NCBI RefSeq assembly: GCF_003797835.1
Contig: NZ_RKMF01000010.1
Span: 85,173-149,172 of the forward strand
Reading direction: 5' to 3'
From: Kocuria soli
GTDB lineage: Bacteria > Actinomycetota > Actinomycetes > Actinomycetales > Micrococcaceae
DNA: 64,000 nt
Positions 34,605 through 42,031 of this stretch are shown one piece after another. The notes below the pieces were generated by a model. That model was not told the DNA's origin, did not search any database, and saw only the letters and a list, made by a program, of their open reading frames with translations. The position numbers and the translations under genes are program-made. Within the stretch, counting starts at the first letter, position 1. Each line of letters begins with the position of its first letter.

Positions 34605-34618
34605 TTGATTTGCGTCAA
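34605..34618. promoter_or_regulatory. FNR/CRP-family-like box upstream of narG
   Basis: TTGAT-TTGC-GTCAA is one base from the FNR-type palindrome TTGAT-N4-ATCAA. It lies 87-100 bases upstream of the narG ATG, in a locally A+T-rich intergenic stretch (34519-34691). Oxygen-responsive or nitrate-responsive activation of nar genes through an FNR/CRP-family protein is the inferred role; no such regulator gene is in the window. Confidence 0.5.
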
Positions 34619-34691
34619 GGAATGGTTCACCACCAGTGTATTTCCGGGCAATTCGACAATTTCTACATGCCGTATTTCCGGGTCGCAGGGG

Positions 34692-35171
34692 TCAGCGGCG
34701 GGTGGTGCGCCATCCGCCGTCAGCGCCACCGTCGGAGGTGACCGATTCACCGTCGGCGGGCCGGGATTCACTCTGGGAATCCACATCCGATTCGTCAGTC
34801 TCAAGTGCCTGCTCAGCCCGCAACTGCTTGCCCGACGGTGTCGACAGCACGGCGACGACGGCGTACACGGCCAGCAGCAGGAAGGCCGCGTAGTAGACCC
34901 AGATCGACGGGTAGAACCAGAACAACGCCATGCCCCACCCCGCGGCGGTCAGTGCGGCCGCGACCACGGCGAGGACCAACAGTGCGAGTTTGACCGTGCC
35001 ATAAGCACCGGTCCGGGCACGCAACCCGTAGAAGATCGAAATGCCCGCCAGGAAGATCGGGAAGAACATCTGCCCTGTGACCACGATCGTGTCCTGGTGG
35101 TACATGTAGCGCCCCAGCGCCTGAACCACGGCGACGACGGCGAGCAACAACGGGGCGATGGCGGACTTCAT
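34692..35171 (-). CDS. Small polytopic membrane protein, unknown function
   Basis: I do not recognise this 159-residue protein. Four hydrophobic segments lie in residues 3-115, with short loops (LGRYMYHQDT and WFYPSIWVYY around the second and third loops). A 45-residue acidic, Ser-rich cytoplasmic tail follows. It is upstream of narG on the same strand with a 173-base gap, so a role tied to nitrate respiration is possible but unproven. Confidence 0.65.
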   Translation of the reverse strand: MKSAIAPLLLAVVAVVQALGRYMYHQDTIVVTGQMFFPIFLAGISIFYGLRARTGAYGTVKLALLVLAVVAAALTAAGWGMALFWFYPSIWVYYAAFLLLAVYAVVAVLSTPSGKQLRAEQALETDESDVDSQSESRPADGESVTSDGGADGGWRTTRR

Positions 35172-35267
35172 GAACCTGTTCTCCTACGGGAGCGACGACG
35201 GGCGCGGGGTCGGGACCCGAGCGTCCAGTGTAGGTGCGAGCCAGGCAGCACCGGTCGAACCAGTCGG

Positions 35268-36059
35268 TCAGGCCACCCAGTTCATCATCGCCAGGATCAC
35301 GTAGATCACGGGGAAGACGAACGATGAATACAGACTGACCCGACGATCCGTGCGGGAGCCAGACAAAGCACTGTCACCCGTCGGCTCACCGGCCAACGGC
35401 GAGACGACCGGGTCTTCGCTGCGGCGAAGGTTGACGTAGGACACAACGCTCAGGAGCACGCTCACCACGAACAACCCGACCGCGACAGGGGCCGCGGACA
35501 GGGACACGATGACAGGCAGCGCCAAGCCAGAGACAAGGGCCGCTCCCACACCAGCCGCCACACCCAGCGAAAGGTAGGGCACCCCCACTACGAGGGGACG
35601 ACGAATGACTGCACCCAGGGCCTTGGGCAGGAGTGCCACCAACAGGACCACGCCGACAAGACAAACCACCTGCACCGCGTTGTAGGTGAGCAACTTATCG
35701 TGCGCCCATCGAGCCGCAGCACCGCTCCCGACGAAAAGGACCAGCACCTGACCGGCGGACAGGAGGGCCGTGGACCAGACGCCGACGCTGGAGCCGCGGC
35801 CCGCCTCAGCAACCACGGCCTTGCCGTAGGCGGCCGCGTCGCCGAAAGCTTCCTCGGGGAACTGGCCGGTCTCCACGCAGTGACTCTCAACTTCGGCCAG
35901 ACGGTCGCCTATGACCCGGCCGGGCACGTCCACAAGCCGCAGCTCCAGGACGAAGTCCTCGCACCATTTCCGGTGCCGATGCACGAAGTCCCGGGACCAG
36001 ACATCCCCCGGCACAGAGTGATCACCGGCCGCGGGCTGGACAGCTGGCGTGGCATTCAT
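35268..36059 (-). CDS. HAAS-domain membrane protein paired with PadR
   Basis: A 263-residue protein. Residues about 20-75 (FVHRHRKWCEDFVLELRLVD, then RVIGDRLAEVESHCVETG and AFGDAAAYGKAV) resemble the HAAS/DUF1700 domain that commonly follows PadR regulators. About six membrane helices fill the rest. ATG 36059 overlaps the padR stop (ATGA) and has GGAGG upstream. By analogy with other PadR-HAAS pairs it may be a membrane partner in envelope-stress signalling; that is inference. Confidence 0.72.
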   Translation of the reverse strand: MNATPAVQPAAGDHSVPGDVWSRDFVHRHRKWCEDFVLELRLVDVPGRVIGDRLAEVESHCVETGQFPEEAFGDAAAYGKAVVAEAGRGSSVGVWSTALLSAGQVLVLFVGSGAAARWAHDKLLTYNAVQVVCLVGVVLLVALLPKALGAVIRRPLVVGVPYLSLGVAAGVGAALVSGLALPVIVSLSAAPVAVGLFVVSVLLSVVSYVNLRRSEDPVVSPLAGEPTGDSALSGSRTDRRVSLYSSFVFPVIYVILAMMNWVA

Positions 36060-36421
36060 CGCGGTACCTCCTGGGTGGCCTCGCGGTCGACATCGACGGC
36101 GAGATGGGTGGACACGGTGGTGACGAAAACTCCCCACTGCTCCCGAGCGGCCTTGAGTTCTTCGCGACCAGCTGCCGTCAAAGCGAAGTACTTGCGTCCG
36201 GGGCCGCCGTCGCCGGCTCGCCATTCGACGGAGACCAGGCCCTTTTTCTCAAGGCGGGCGAGCAACGGGTAGAGCGTGCCACCCTTGATCTCACCGAGCC
36301 CCGCCGCAGCAAGGGCGGTGATGATGGCGTACCCGTAAGTGGGCCTGTCCGTCATGGTCTGCAGGACGCAGGTTTCCAGGACGCCCCGCAGCCACTCGCC
36401 CGTGGGGACTCGATCACTCAT
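36056..36421 (-). CDS. PadR-family transcriptional regulator
   Basis: A 121-residue winged-helix protein with the PadR signature RPTYGYAIITALAAAG, GGTLYPLLARLEKKGLVSVEW and GRKYFALTAAGREEL. It probably represses its own operon with the HAAS membrane protein. No ribosome site precedes ATG 36421. A perfect palindrome (36428-36440) ends 7 bases upstream. Confidence 0.87.
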   Translation of the reverse strand: MSDRVPTGEWLRGVLETCVLQTMTDRPTYGYAIITALAAAGLGEIKGGTLYPLLARLEKKGLVSVEWRAGDGGPGRKYFALTAAGREELKAAREQWGVFVTTVSTHLAVDVDREATQEVPR

Positions 36422-36427
36422 GGCTAC

Positions 36428-36440
36428 ATAGTGCCACTAT
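36428..36440. promoter_or_regulatory. Palindrome and direct repeats in the padR promoter
   Basis: ATAGTG-C-CACTAT is a perfect 13-base palindrome 7 bases upstream of the padR ATG. Overlapping it, CTATCTAG occurs at 36437-36444 and again at 36454-36461. The arrangement fits a PadR autorepression site over the promoter. Confidence 0.5.
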
Positions 36441-36476
36441 CTAGTCAGCCTGTCTATCTAGAAAGACCAACTTCCG

Positions 36477-37898
36477 TCAGGTCAGCAATCGGACCGTGAC
36501 CTCTTGTCCTGGCGAGACCTCGTCCTGTCCGGGCGGAAGCATCACGAGGGCATTGACCCCCGCGGCCACCGCCAGCAGATGCGAACCGTAGCCACCGATC
36601 TTTCGGATCACCTGCCCGTCCCAGTGGGCTCGAACCACCCGCGAGCGCTCGGGCAGGGAATCGAGCCTGTCCGCCGATGGAACCCGGATCTCCGGCCGCG
36701 GCGACAGCGCCCCCGTGACGGCAGACAGGGCCGGCCGCAGGAACATCTCACAGGAAACCCACGTGGAGACGGGGTTGCCGGGGAAGCACACGAACGGCAC
36801 GCCGTTGACACGCGCCAAACCCTGCGGGCCACCGGGCTGCATGGCCACATGGAGGAATTCGCTGAACTCCGCCAGACCGGAAGCACCCAGAACCCGGCGC
36901 ACGACTTCGAAGGCCCCCTCGGAAATCCCACCCGAACTGACCCACAGGTCCGGGCGCCGGGTGTCGTCGTCGGCAGCCAGGAGGGCGCGGAGCGCGTCGT
37001 CGTCGTCCGGGACGTGGCGGACCATCACGACCTCCACCCCGGCATCCGCCAGGGCGGCTCGCAGAATCGTGGCATTGGAGTCGAAGATCTGAGCCGGACC
37101 GCGAGCGCTCCCGGGTGGCACCACCTCGTCGCCGGTGGTGAGGATTCCGACCCGCAACGGTGGGCGAACGAGCACGTCACGAAGGCCCAGGGCAGCACAA
37201 GCCCCCACGGCCAGCGGCGTGAGACGATCCCCGGCCCGTAGAAGTCGGGTGCCGCGGACGACGTCGTCCCCGGCAGGGCGCACGAACCGCCCGGGAAGCT
37301 GACCGGCCGGGACGGAGACGGCGGACCCCGGCTCGTGGAACCCGCTCGGGAGCACGTCTTCCACGGGGACCACACAATCGGCCCCGGGAGGCAGCGCCGC
37401 CCCGGTCATGACCGGAATCGCCTGCCCGGGTTCGATCGGTTGGGGTGCATGCCCCGCGGGAACCGTGGGCCCCACCCGCAGGGTCGTGCGGTGCCCGTTC
37501 GACTCGAAGGTCCCGGAGCTAGTCACAGAGTTGGTCACACGGTTGCCAACCGTTGCATCGGCGTGTTCCGGCGTGCCCCGGAGGGTCGACGGCGCCGCGG
37601 TGTCCGCGGAGCGCAGGGCGTATCCGTCCATCTGGGAATTGGTGAACGGGGGCAGGTCCAGACCGGCCTCCACGTCCTGGGCAAGGACCCGCCCTGCCGC
37701 CTGCTCGAGCGGTGAACGGAGGGGTTCCCGGCGGGACCAGGGGCTGTCTCCGATCAGTTCGGTGACGGCCCGCAGGTGTTCCTCGACGGTCCTGGGCGGG
37801 CCGTCGTGGTCGTGTTCGTGACTCGTCCCGCGGGGACCTGCGCCCGTCGGCGTCGATGTGTGGGGGTCGTTCGAGGGCTGGTGGTTGACCCGTGTCAT
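36477..37898 (-). CDS. moeA: Molybdopterin molybdenumtransferase MoeA (copy 1)
   Basis: MoeA inserts molybdate into adenylated molybdopterin. The 473-residue protein has FTNSQMDGYALRS, PVMTGAALPPGADCVVPVED, GILTTGDEVVPPG, DSNATILRAAL, WVSSGGISEGAFE and FVCFPGNPVSTW, the full motif set. A 40-residue His/Asp-rich N-terminal tail precedes the domain. No ribosome site precedes ATG 37898. A TAGTCT hexamer ends 7 bases upstream, which suggests a leaderless mRNA. It is divergent from moaA across 87 bases. Confidence 0.9.
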   Translation of the reverse strand: MTRVNHQPSNDPHTSTPTGAGPRGTSHEHDHDGPPRTVEEHLRAVTELIGDSPWSRREPLRSPLEQAAGRVLAQDVEAGLDLPPFTNSQMDGYALRSADTAAPSTLRGTPEHADATVGNRVTNSVTSSGTFESNGHRTTLRVGPTVPAGHAPQPIEPGQAIPVMTGAALPPGADCVVPVEDVLPSGFHEPGSAVSVPAGQLPGRFVRPAGDDVVRGTRLLRAGDRLTPLAVGACAALGLRDVLVRPPLRVGILTTGDEVVPPGSARGPAQIFDSNATILRAALADAGVEVVMVRHVPDDDDALRALLAADDDTRRPDLWVSSGGISEGAFEVVRRVLGASGLAEFSEFLHVAMQPGGPQGLARVNGVPFVCFPGNPVSTWVSCEMFLRPALSAVTGALSPRPEIRVPSADRLDSLPERSRVVRAHWDGQVIRKIGGYGSHLLAVAAGVNALVMLPPGQDEVSPGQEVTVRLLT

Positions 37899-37985
37899 GG
37901 AGGCCAGACTAGATGGCTCGTAGACTGTCCGAATCGCCGAGTTGCCGTGAACTTTCGGCAGACACGCAGAGGAGAGGTGATCGAG

Positions 37986-39158
37986 GTGCCCACCGCATTG
38001 GGGATCCCCACGCTTCGCACCACACTCGAGCCCTCCCCCGCCGACCCCGCCCGGGGCCTGGTGGACCGGTTCGGGCGGCGCGCCACCGACCTCCGCATCT
38101 CCCTGACCGACAAGTGCAACCTGCGCTGCACGTACTGCATGCCCGCCGGCGGCATGGACTGGTTGCCAAAGCAGGATCTGCTCACGACCGCGGAGATCCG
38201 CCATCTGGTCCGCGTGGGTGTGGACCAGCTGGGTGTGCGAGAGCTTCGCCTGACCGGCGGAGAACCCCTGATCCGCGCCGATTTGGAGGAGATCGTGGCC
38301 GGCGTGCGGGAGGACCACCCGGACCTGCCCGTGTCCATCACCACGAACGCCATCGGACTGGCTCGGCGCGCCGCGGGTCTCAAACAAGCTGGCCTGACGC
38401 GGCTCAACGTCTCCCTGGACACCCTGGATCCGCAGACCTTCCGGATGCTGGCCCGCCGAGACCGTCTGGCGGACGTGCTGGAAGGTGTGGAGGCCGCCGT
38501 CGACGCCGGGCTGACCCCGGTCAAACTCAACGCGGTCCTGATGCGCGGCGTCAACGACCACGAAGCCCCGGAGCTTCTCGCCTGGGCGCTCGAACGCGGG
38601 CTGAGCCTGCGATTCATCGAGCAGATGCCGCTGGACGCCGACCACGGCTGGACCCGCGAGGGCATGATCACGGCGCAGGAAATCCGCGACCGCCTGAGCA
38701 CGCGCTTCGACCTGTCTCCGCACCCCGCCGACCGCGACGGCGCGCCCGCCGAGTTGTGGGACGTCCGCCCCCTAGGCGCGGCAGAAGGCACCGCCGAAGA
38801 CAATGCCGAGGGCACCCCCGGGGGCACGGACGCGGCACCCACCGACGACGTCCTGGGCACCGTGGGCATCATCGCCTCCGTGACCGAACCCTTCTGTGGC
38901 GACTGCAAGCGCACCCGCATCACCGCCGAAGGAGAGGTGCGTTCGTGCCTGTTCTCGCACGAGGAGTTCAGCCTGCGTGACCTTCTGCGTGAACCCCTCA
39001 AGAACGGGGAAAGCGCGCAGGACCGGGACACCGCGATCGCCGACCGCTGGCTCGCGGCCATGTGGATCAAGCCCGCCGCGCACGGCATGGACCACGTGGG
39101 CCTGGACTCCGCGGACTTCGTCCAGCCGGAACGCTCCATGTCCGCGATCGGAGGCTGA
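37986..39158 (+). CDS. moaA: GTP 3',8-cyclase MoaA
   Basis: MoaA is the radical-SAM enzyme that starts molybdenum cofactor synthesis from GTP. The 390-residue protein has the SAM cluster motif CNLRCTYC, LTGGEPLIR, SLDTLDP, a C-terminal second cluster (FCGDCKRTRIT with a third Cys in VRSCLF) and the essential Gly-Gly at the C-terminus. A 25-residue Glu/Gly/Ala-rich insert precedes the second cluster. I chose GTG 37986 because GGAGAGG lies 8 bases upstream; GTG 37977 is too close to that site. Confidence 0.93.
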   Translation: MPTALGIPTLRTTLEPSPADPARGLVDRFGRRATDLRISLTDKCNLRCTYCMPAGGMDWLPKQDLLTTAEIRHLVRVGVDQLGVRELRLTGGEPLIRADLEEIVAGVREDHPDLPVSITTNAIGLARRAAGLKQAGLTRLNVSLDTLDPQTFRMLARRDRLADVLEGVEAAVDAGLTPVKLNAVLMRGVNDHEAPELLAWALERGLSLRFIEQMPLDADHGWTREGMITAQEIRDRLSTRFDLSPHPADRDGAPAELWDVRPLGAAEGTAEDNAEGTPGGTDAAPTDDVLGTVGIIASVTEPFCGDCKRTRITAEGEVRSCLFSHEEFSLRDLLREPLKNGESAQDRDTAIADRWLAAMWIKPAAHGMDHVGLDSADFVQPERSMSAIGG

Positions 39159-39160
39159 CC

Positions 39161-39436
39161 ATGCTGACCGTTCGCTACTTCGCCGCCGCCAAGGCCGCGA
39201 CCGGCCGGTCCTCGGACCGGATCAACCTCGCCCACTTGAACGGGCCGTGGACCCGCGGCGCCGTGGAGAACCACCTGGTGGAGCTGCATCCTGCGGCGCC
39301 GGCGGGAGAACGCCCCCTGATCGAGGTCCTTGCCCGCAGTTCCTTCCTCTTGGACGGCCAGTCCTGCCCGACCCCGGCCTCGCCCGTCCGGGACGGCGCG
39401 GTGTTGGACGTCCTGCCGCCTTTCGCCGGTGGGTGA
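39161..39436 (+). CDS. moaD: Molybdopterin synthase sulfur carrier subunit MoaD
   Basis: A 91-residue ubiquitin-fold sulfur carrier ending VLPPFAGG, with the terminal Gly-Gly that is adenylated and thiocarboxylated. It starts MLTVRYFAAAKAATG, typical of MoaD. Its expected partners are MoeZ (23210) for sulfur loading and the MoaE half of the fusion at 24421. The ribosome site GGAGG overlaps the end of moaA, two bases upstream. Confidence 0.9.
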   Translation: MLTVRYFAAAKAATGRSSDRINLAHLNGPWTRGAVENHLVELHPAAPAGERPLIEVLARSSFLLDGQSCPTPASPVRDGAVLDVLPPFAGG

Positions 39437-40061
39437 GGCCCCCGGCGGTGCTCCGGCCCGCGCAGTGGTCCTTGCCGGCGGCCGATCATCACGACTGGGC
39501 GGCACACCGAAGGCCCTGTTCCGCACGGAGCACCGAGCCGACGGACACTCCTCCACGCTCGTCGGGCACATGGTCGTCGACTTGCTGGAACTGGGCCTGA
39601 CCTCCGACGACGTCGTGGTCGTGGGCCCCGAGGACCTGCCCTCCATGCCTGTGCTGCGCACCCGCGAAGACCCACCCTTCTCCGGCCCGGCCGCGGGCAT
39701 CGTGGCCGGGCTGGACACCCTGGACAGGGCCCGACCCACACCGGATTGGACCCTGCTCCTGGCCTGCGACATGCCCGCAGTCCGCCCCGCCGTCGTCGCC
39801 CTGCTCAACGCCGCCGCGACCGCACCTCCGGAGCACCGCGGCATCGTGGTGATCGACGACGGGCGGCTGCAGCCGCTGGCCGGGATCTACCGCACCGACG
39901 CCTTGCGTGAGGCGGTGCGCGATCAGCCCTCCGTGAACCGGTCCGTGCGGTCACTGGTGGGAACACTGTGGGACGCGGAACTGACCCTCAGCGGGGTCAC
40001 GGACGACGTCGACACGTGGGACGATGTCGACAGGTTCGGGTTGCTCCCACCCCGGGACTGA
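39429..40061 (+). CDS. mobA: Molybdenum cofactor guanylyltransferase-like protein MobA
   Basis: A 210-residue nucleotidyltransferase. The N-terminal motif VVLAGGRSSRLGGTPKALF binds GTP/NTP and LLACDMPAVRPAV carries the metal-binding Asp. It is expected to attach GMP to Mo-molybdopterin, which NarG needs in the bis-MGD form. The GTG start 39429 overlaps moaD by eight bases. The family also includes MocA-type cytidylyltransferases, but the nar context favours MobA. Confidence 0.83.
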   Translation: MGEAPGGAPARAVVLAGGRSSRLGGTPKALFRTEHRADGHSSTLVGHMVVDLLELGLTSDDVVVVGPEDLPSMPVLRTREDPPFSGPAAGIVAGLDTLDRARPTPDWTLLLACDMPAVRPAVVALLNAAATAPPEHRGIVVIDDGRLQPLAGIYRTDALREAVRDQPSVNRSVRSLVGTLWDAELTLSGVTDDVDTWDDVDRFGLLPPRD

Positions 40062-40134
40062 CCGGCAAGAGTCCGCCGGGTTCCGCGGCCCATGGCAGCT
40101 TCCGTACGACGAGACCCCGAAGGAGTCGCTGACG

Positions 40135-41484
40135 ATGACCGAAGCCACACCCACGACCGGAGCCGAGGAGCAGGACAGGCCGACCGTCAAGCACGCGACC
40201 TGGGACCAGGCCCGTGCGGTCGCGCATGCAGCGGCGTCCCCGTTGCCCGAACAGTGGCTGCCCCTGGCCGAGACCATCGGTGAAACGCTGGCCCAGCCGG
40301 TGACGGCGCAGGCACCGCTTCCGCACTACTCGTCATCCGCCATGGACGGTTGGGCCGTCGCAGGCCACGGCCCCTGGAACATCGTGGTCCCCGAGCCCGC
40401 CGAAGAGGACCCCCGGCTGACCTGGGCGCGCACCGGGAACGAACCGGTCATACGCGTCACCTCACTCGCCGACGGCCAAGCAACCGCGATCGTGACCGGC
40501 GGCCTGGTTCCGGAAGGTGCCACCGCTGTGCTCCGCTCCGAGTGGGGCACCGAGAACGACGGGCTGCTGTCCGTCAACGACGACGCCGCCCCCGGCGCCC
40601 CTGGCCCCGGCGATCACATCCGTCCCGCCGGGGAGGAAGCAGCGGTCGGTGACGTGTTGCTGGACCCAGGTTCCCGGCTGAATCCCGCGCACATCGCGTT
40701 TGCGGCCGTGACCGGCCAGGACATGTTGCCCGTCCGCCGCCGCCCGCGAGTGACGCTGCTGCTGACCGGGGACGAGGTGGACGAGTCGGGCCTGCCCGAA
40801 CCCGGACGTGTGCGCGATGCCTTCGGCCCGCAGCTCCCGCAGTTCGTGCACCTGCTGGGTGGGCAGGTGGATGCAGTGCACCGGTTGGGTGACGACCTGG
40901 AGGTCCTGACCGAGCGCCTGACTGTCCCCGAGATCGGTGCGGAATCCGTGTTGGACTCCCGGGCTCAGCTGATCATCACCACGGGGGGCACGGGTGGCTC
41001 CTCAGTCGACCATTTGCGCACGGCTCTGGCCGATGCGGGCGCGCACCTGATCGTGGACGAGTTGGATCTACGACCCGGCCACCCTGCGTTGTTGGCCCGG
41101 ATGCCCGACGACGGTCCGTTCGTCCTGGGTCTGCCCGGCAACCCGCTGGCTGCCATGACGGCCCTCATGCTGCTGGGTGCTCCCCTGCTCGCGGCCTTCG
41201 GTGGCGCCGACCTTCCACCCACCGTGGAGGTCTCCCTGACCCGGCCGGTGGACGCGTTCAAGTCCGTCCGGCTCCTGCCAGGATTGGCCGCGACCTCCAC
41301 TGTCGCTCTGGCGCACGAGGCCCACCCGTGGGCCAGGACCACCACACCTTCGGCCGCCCCCTTGGCCTACGCCGGAGCGAACATGATGCGCGGGTTCTCA
41401 CAGGCCAACGTCCTTCTGGTCATCCCGCAGGAGGGCGCCCCGGAAGGCGGGACCGTCGTCGCCGTTCCGCTGCCCTGGCTGTGA
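40135..41484 (+). CDS. MoeA-like molybdopterin molybdenumtransferase (copy 2)
   Basis: A second, divergent MoeA-type protein (449 residues) at the end of moaA-moaD-mobA. It keeps PHYSSSAMDGWAVAGHG, IVTGGLVPEGATAVLR, TLLLTGDEVDESG, LIITTGGTGGSSVDHL and VLGLPGNPLAAM. It lacks the usual DSN motif seen in copy 1, having RDAFGPQL at that place. It may be a specialised metal-insertion enzyme or a partly redundant copy. ATG 40135 has AGGAG at 40121-40125. Confidence 0.82.
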   Translation: MTEATPTTGAEEQDRPTVKHATWDQARAVAHAAASPLPEQWLPLAETIGETLAQPVTAQAPLPHYSSSAMDGWAVAGHGPWNIVVPEPAEEDPRLTWARTGNEPVIRVTSLADGQATAIVTGGLVPEGATAVLRSEWGTENDGLLSVNDDAAPGAPGPGDHIRPAGEEAAVGDVLLDPGSRLNPAHIAFAAVTGQDMLPVRRRPRVTLLLTGDEVDESGLPEPGRVRDAFGPQLPQFVHLLGGQVDAVHRLGDDLEVLTERLTVPEIGAESVLDSRAQLIITTGGTGGSSVDHLRTALADAGAHLIVDELDLRPGHPALLARMPDDGPFVLGLPGNPLAAMTALMLLGAPLLAAFGGADLPPTVEVSLTRPVDAFKSVRLLPGLAATSTVALAHEAHPWARTTTPSAAPLAYAGANMMRGFSQANVLLVIPQEGAPEGGTVVAVPLPWL

Positions 41485-41515
41485 CCGGACCTGCCCGTCA
41501 CGGGCGCTGGGTAGC

Positions 41516-42025
41516 TCAGGCCGTGGCGAAGTACACGACCGCGCAGACCACGAACGTGGAGGCCGCGATCATGGCGCACAGGAGTTCGACCAGGATGCCG
41601 ATGCCCATGGCCTTCGCGGCGACCCACGAGGATTCGAGTGCCGCGTTGAGGTCCTTGTGGCGGTAGGTCTCCGAGCCCAGGAGTCCCACGATGAAGCCCA
41701 CGAACAGCCCGACCACCGGGATCACGAAGACACCCACGACTGCGCCGATGACCCCGAACAGCAGTGACCGGTTGGGGATCTCACGTTTCTTGAGCCGCTG
41801 ACCGGTCAGGACCCACGAGGCCGACATCCCCGCGATGACCAGCGTGCCGCCCAATGCGAGTGAGACCCAGCCCTCCAGGGACTGCACCACGAATGCCCAG
41901 ATGACGAGCCCGATCAGGATCGTCACGGAGCCGGGCAGGACAGGCACGATGATGCCCACGGTGCCCACTGCGATCAGCAGGACCGTGACGATGGTGGCGA
42001 TGATCTCGGGAGTCATGCCAGCCAT
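41516..42025 (-). CDS. DUF456-family membrane protein
   Basis: A 169-residue protein of four to five hydrophobic segments with the Gly-rich repeated pattern of DUF456 (GIIVPVLPGSVTILIGLVIW; VIPVVGLFVGFIVGLLGSE). Function is unknown in the family. It converges with moeA copy 2 across 31 bases that contain a GCCCGT-C-ACGGGC palindrome, and is followed by the oxidoreductase gene on the same strand. Confidence 0.8.
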   Translation of the reverse strand: MAGMTPEIIATIVTVLLIAVGTVGIIVPVLPGSVTILIGLVIWAFVVQSLEGWVSLALGGTLVIAGMSASWVLTGQRLKKREIPNRSLLFGVIGAVVGVFVIPVVGLFVGFIVGLLGSETYRHKDLNAALESSWVAAKAMGIGILVELLCAMIAASTFVVCAVVYFATA

Positions 42026-42031
42026 TGTCCA

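Noticed and set aside
32215..34608. A 797-codon plus-strand frame antisense to narG.
   Set aside because: It is a shadow of the highly G+C-biased narG codons; no motifs, no ribosome site.
34529..34743. A minus-strand ORF between narG and the small membrane protein whose translation reads protein-like (VELPGNTLVVNHSLTQIKWA).
   Set aside because: It has no plausible start with a ribosome site after the upstream stop, its third codon positions are about 55-60% G+C against a much higher value in neighbouring genes, and it covers the narG promoter with the FNR-like box. I treat it as chance.
37899..38723. A long minus-strand extension of moeA that would make a 748-residue protein.
   Set aside because: The extra sequence is antisense to moaA, whose motifs are unmistakable; moeA starts at ATG 37898.
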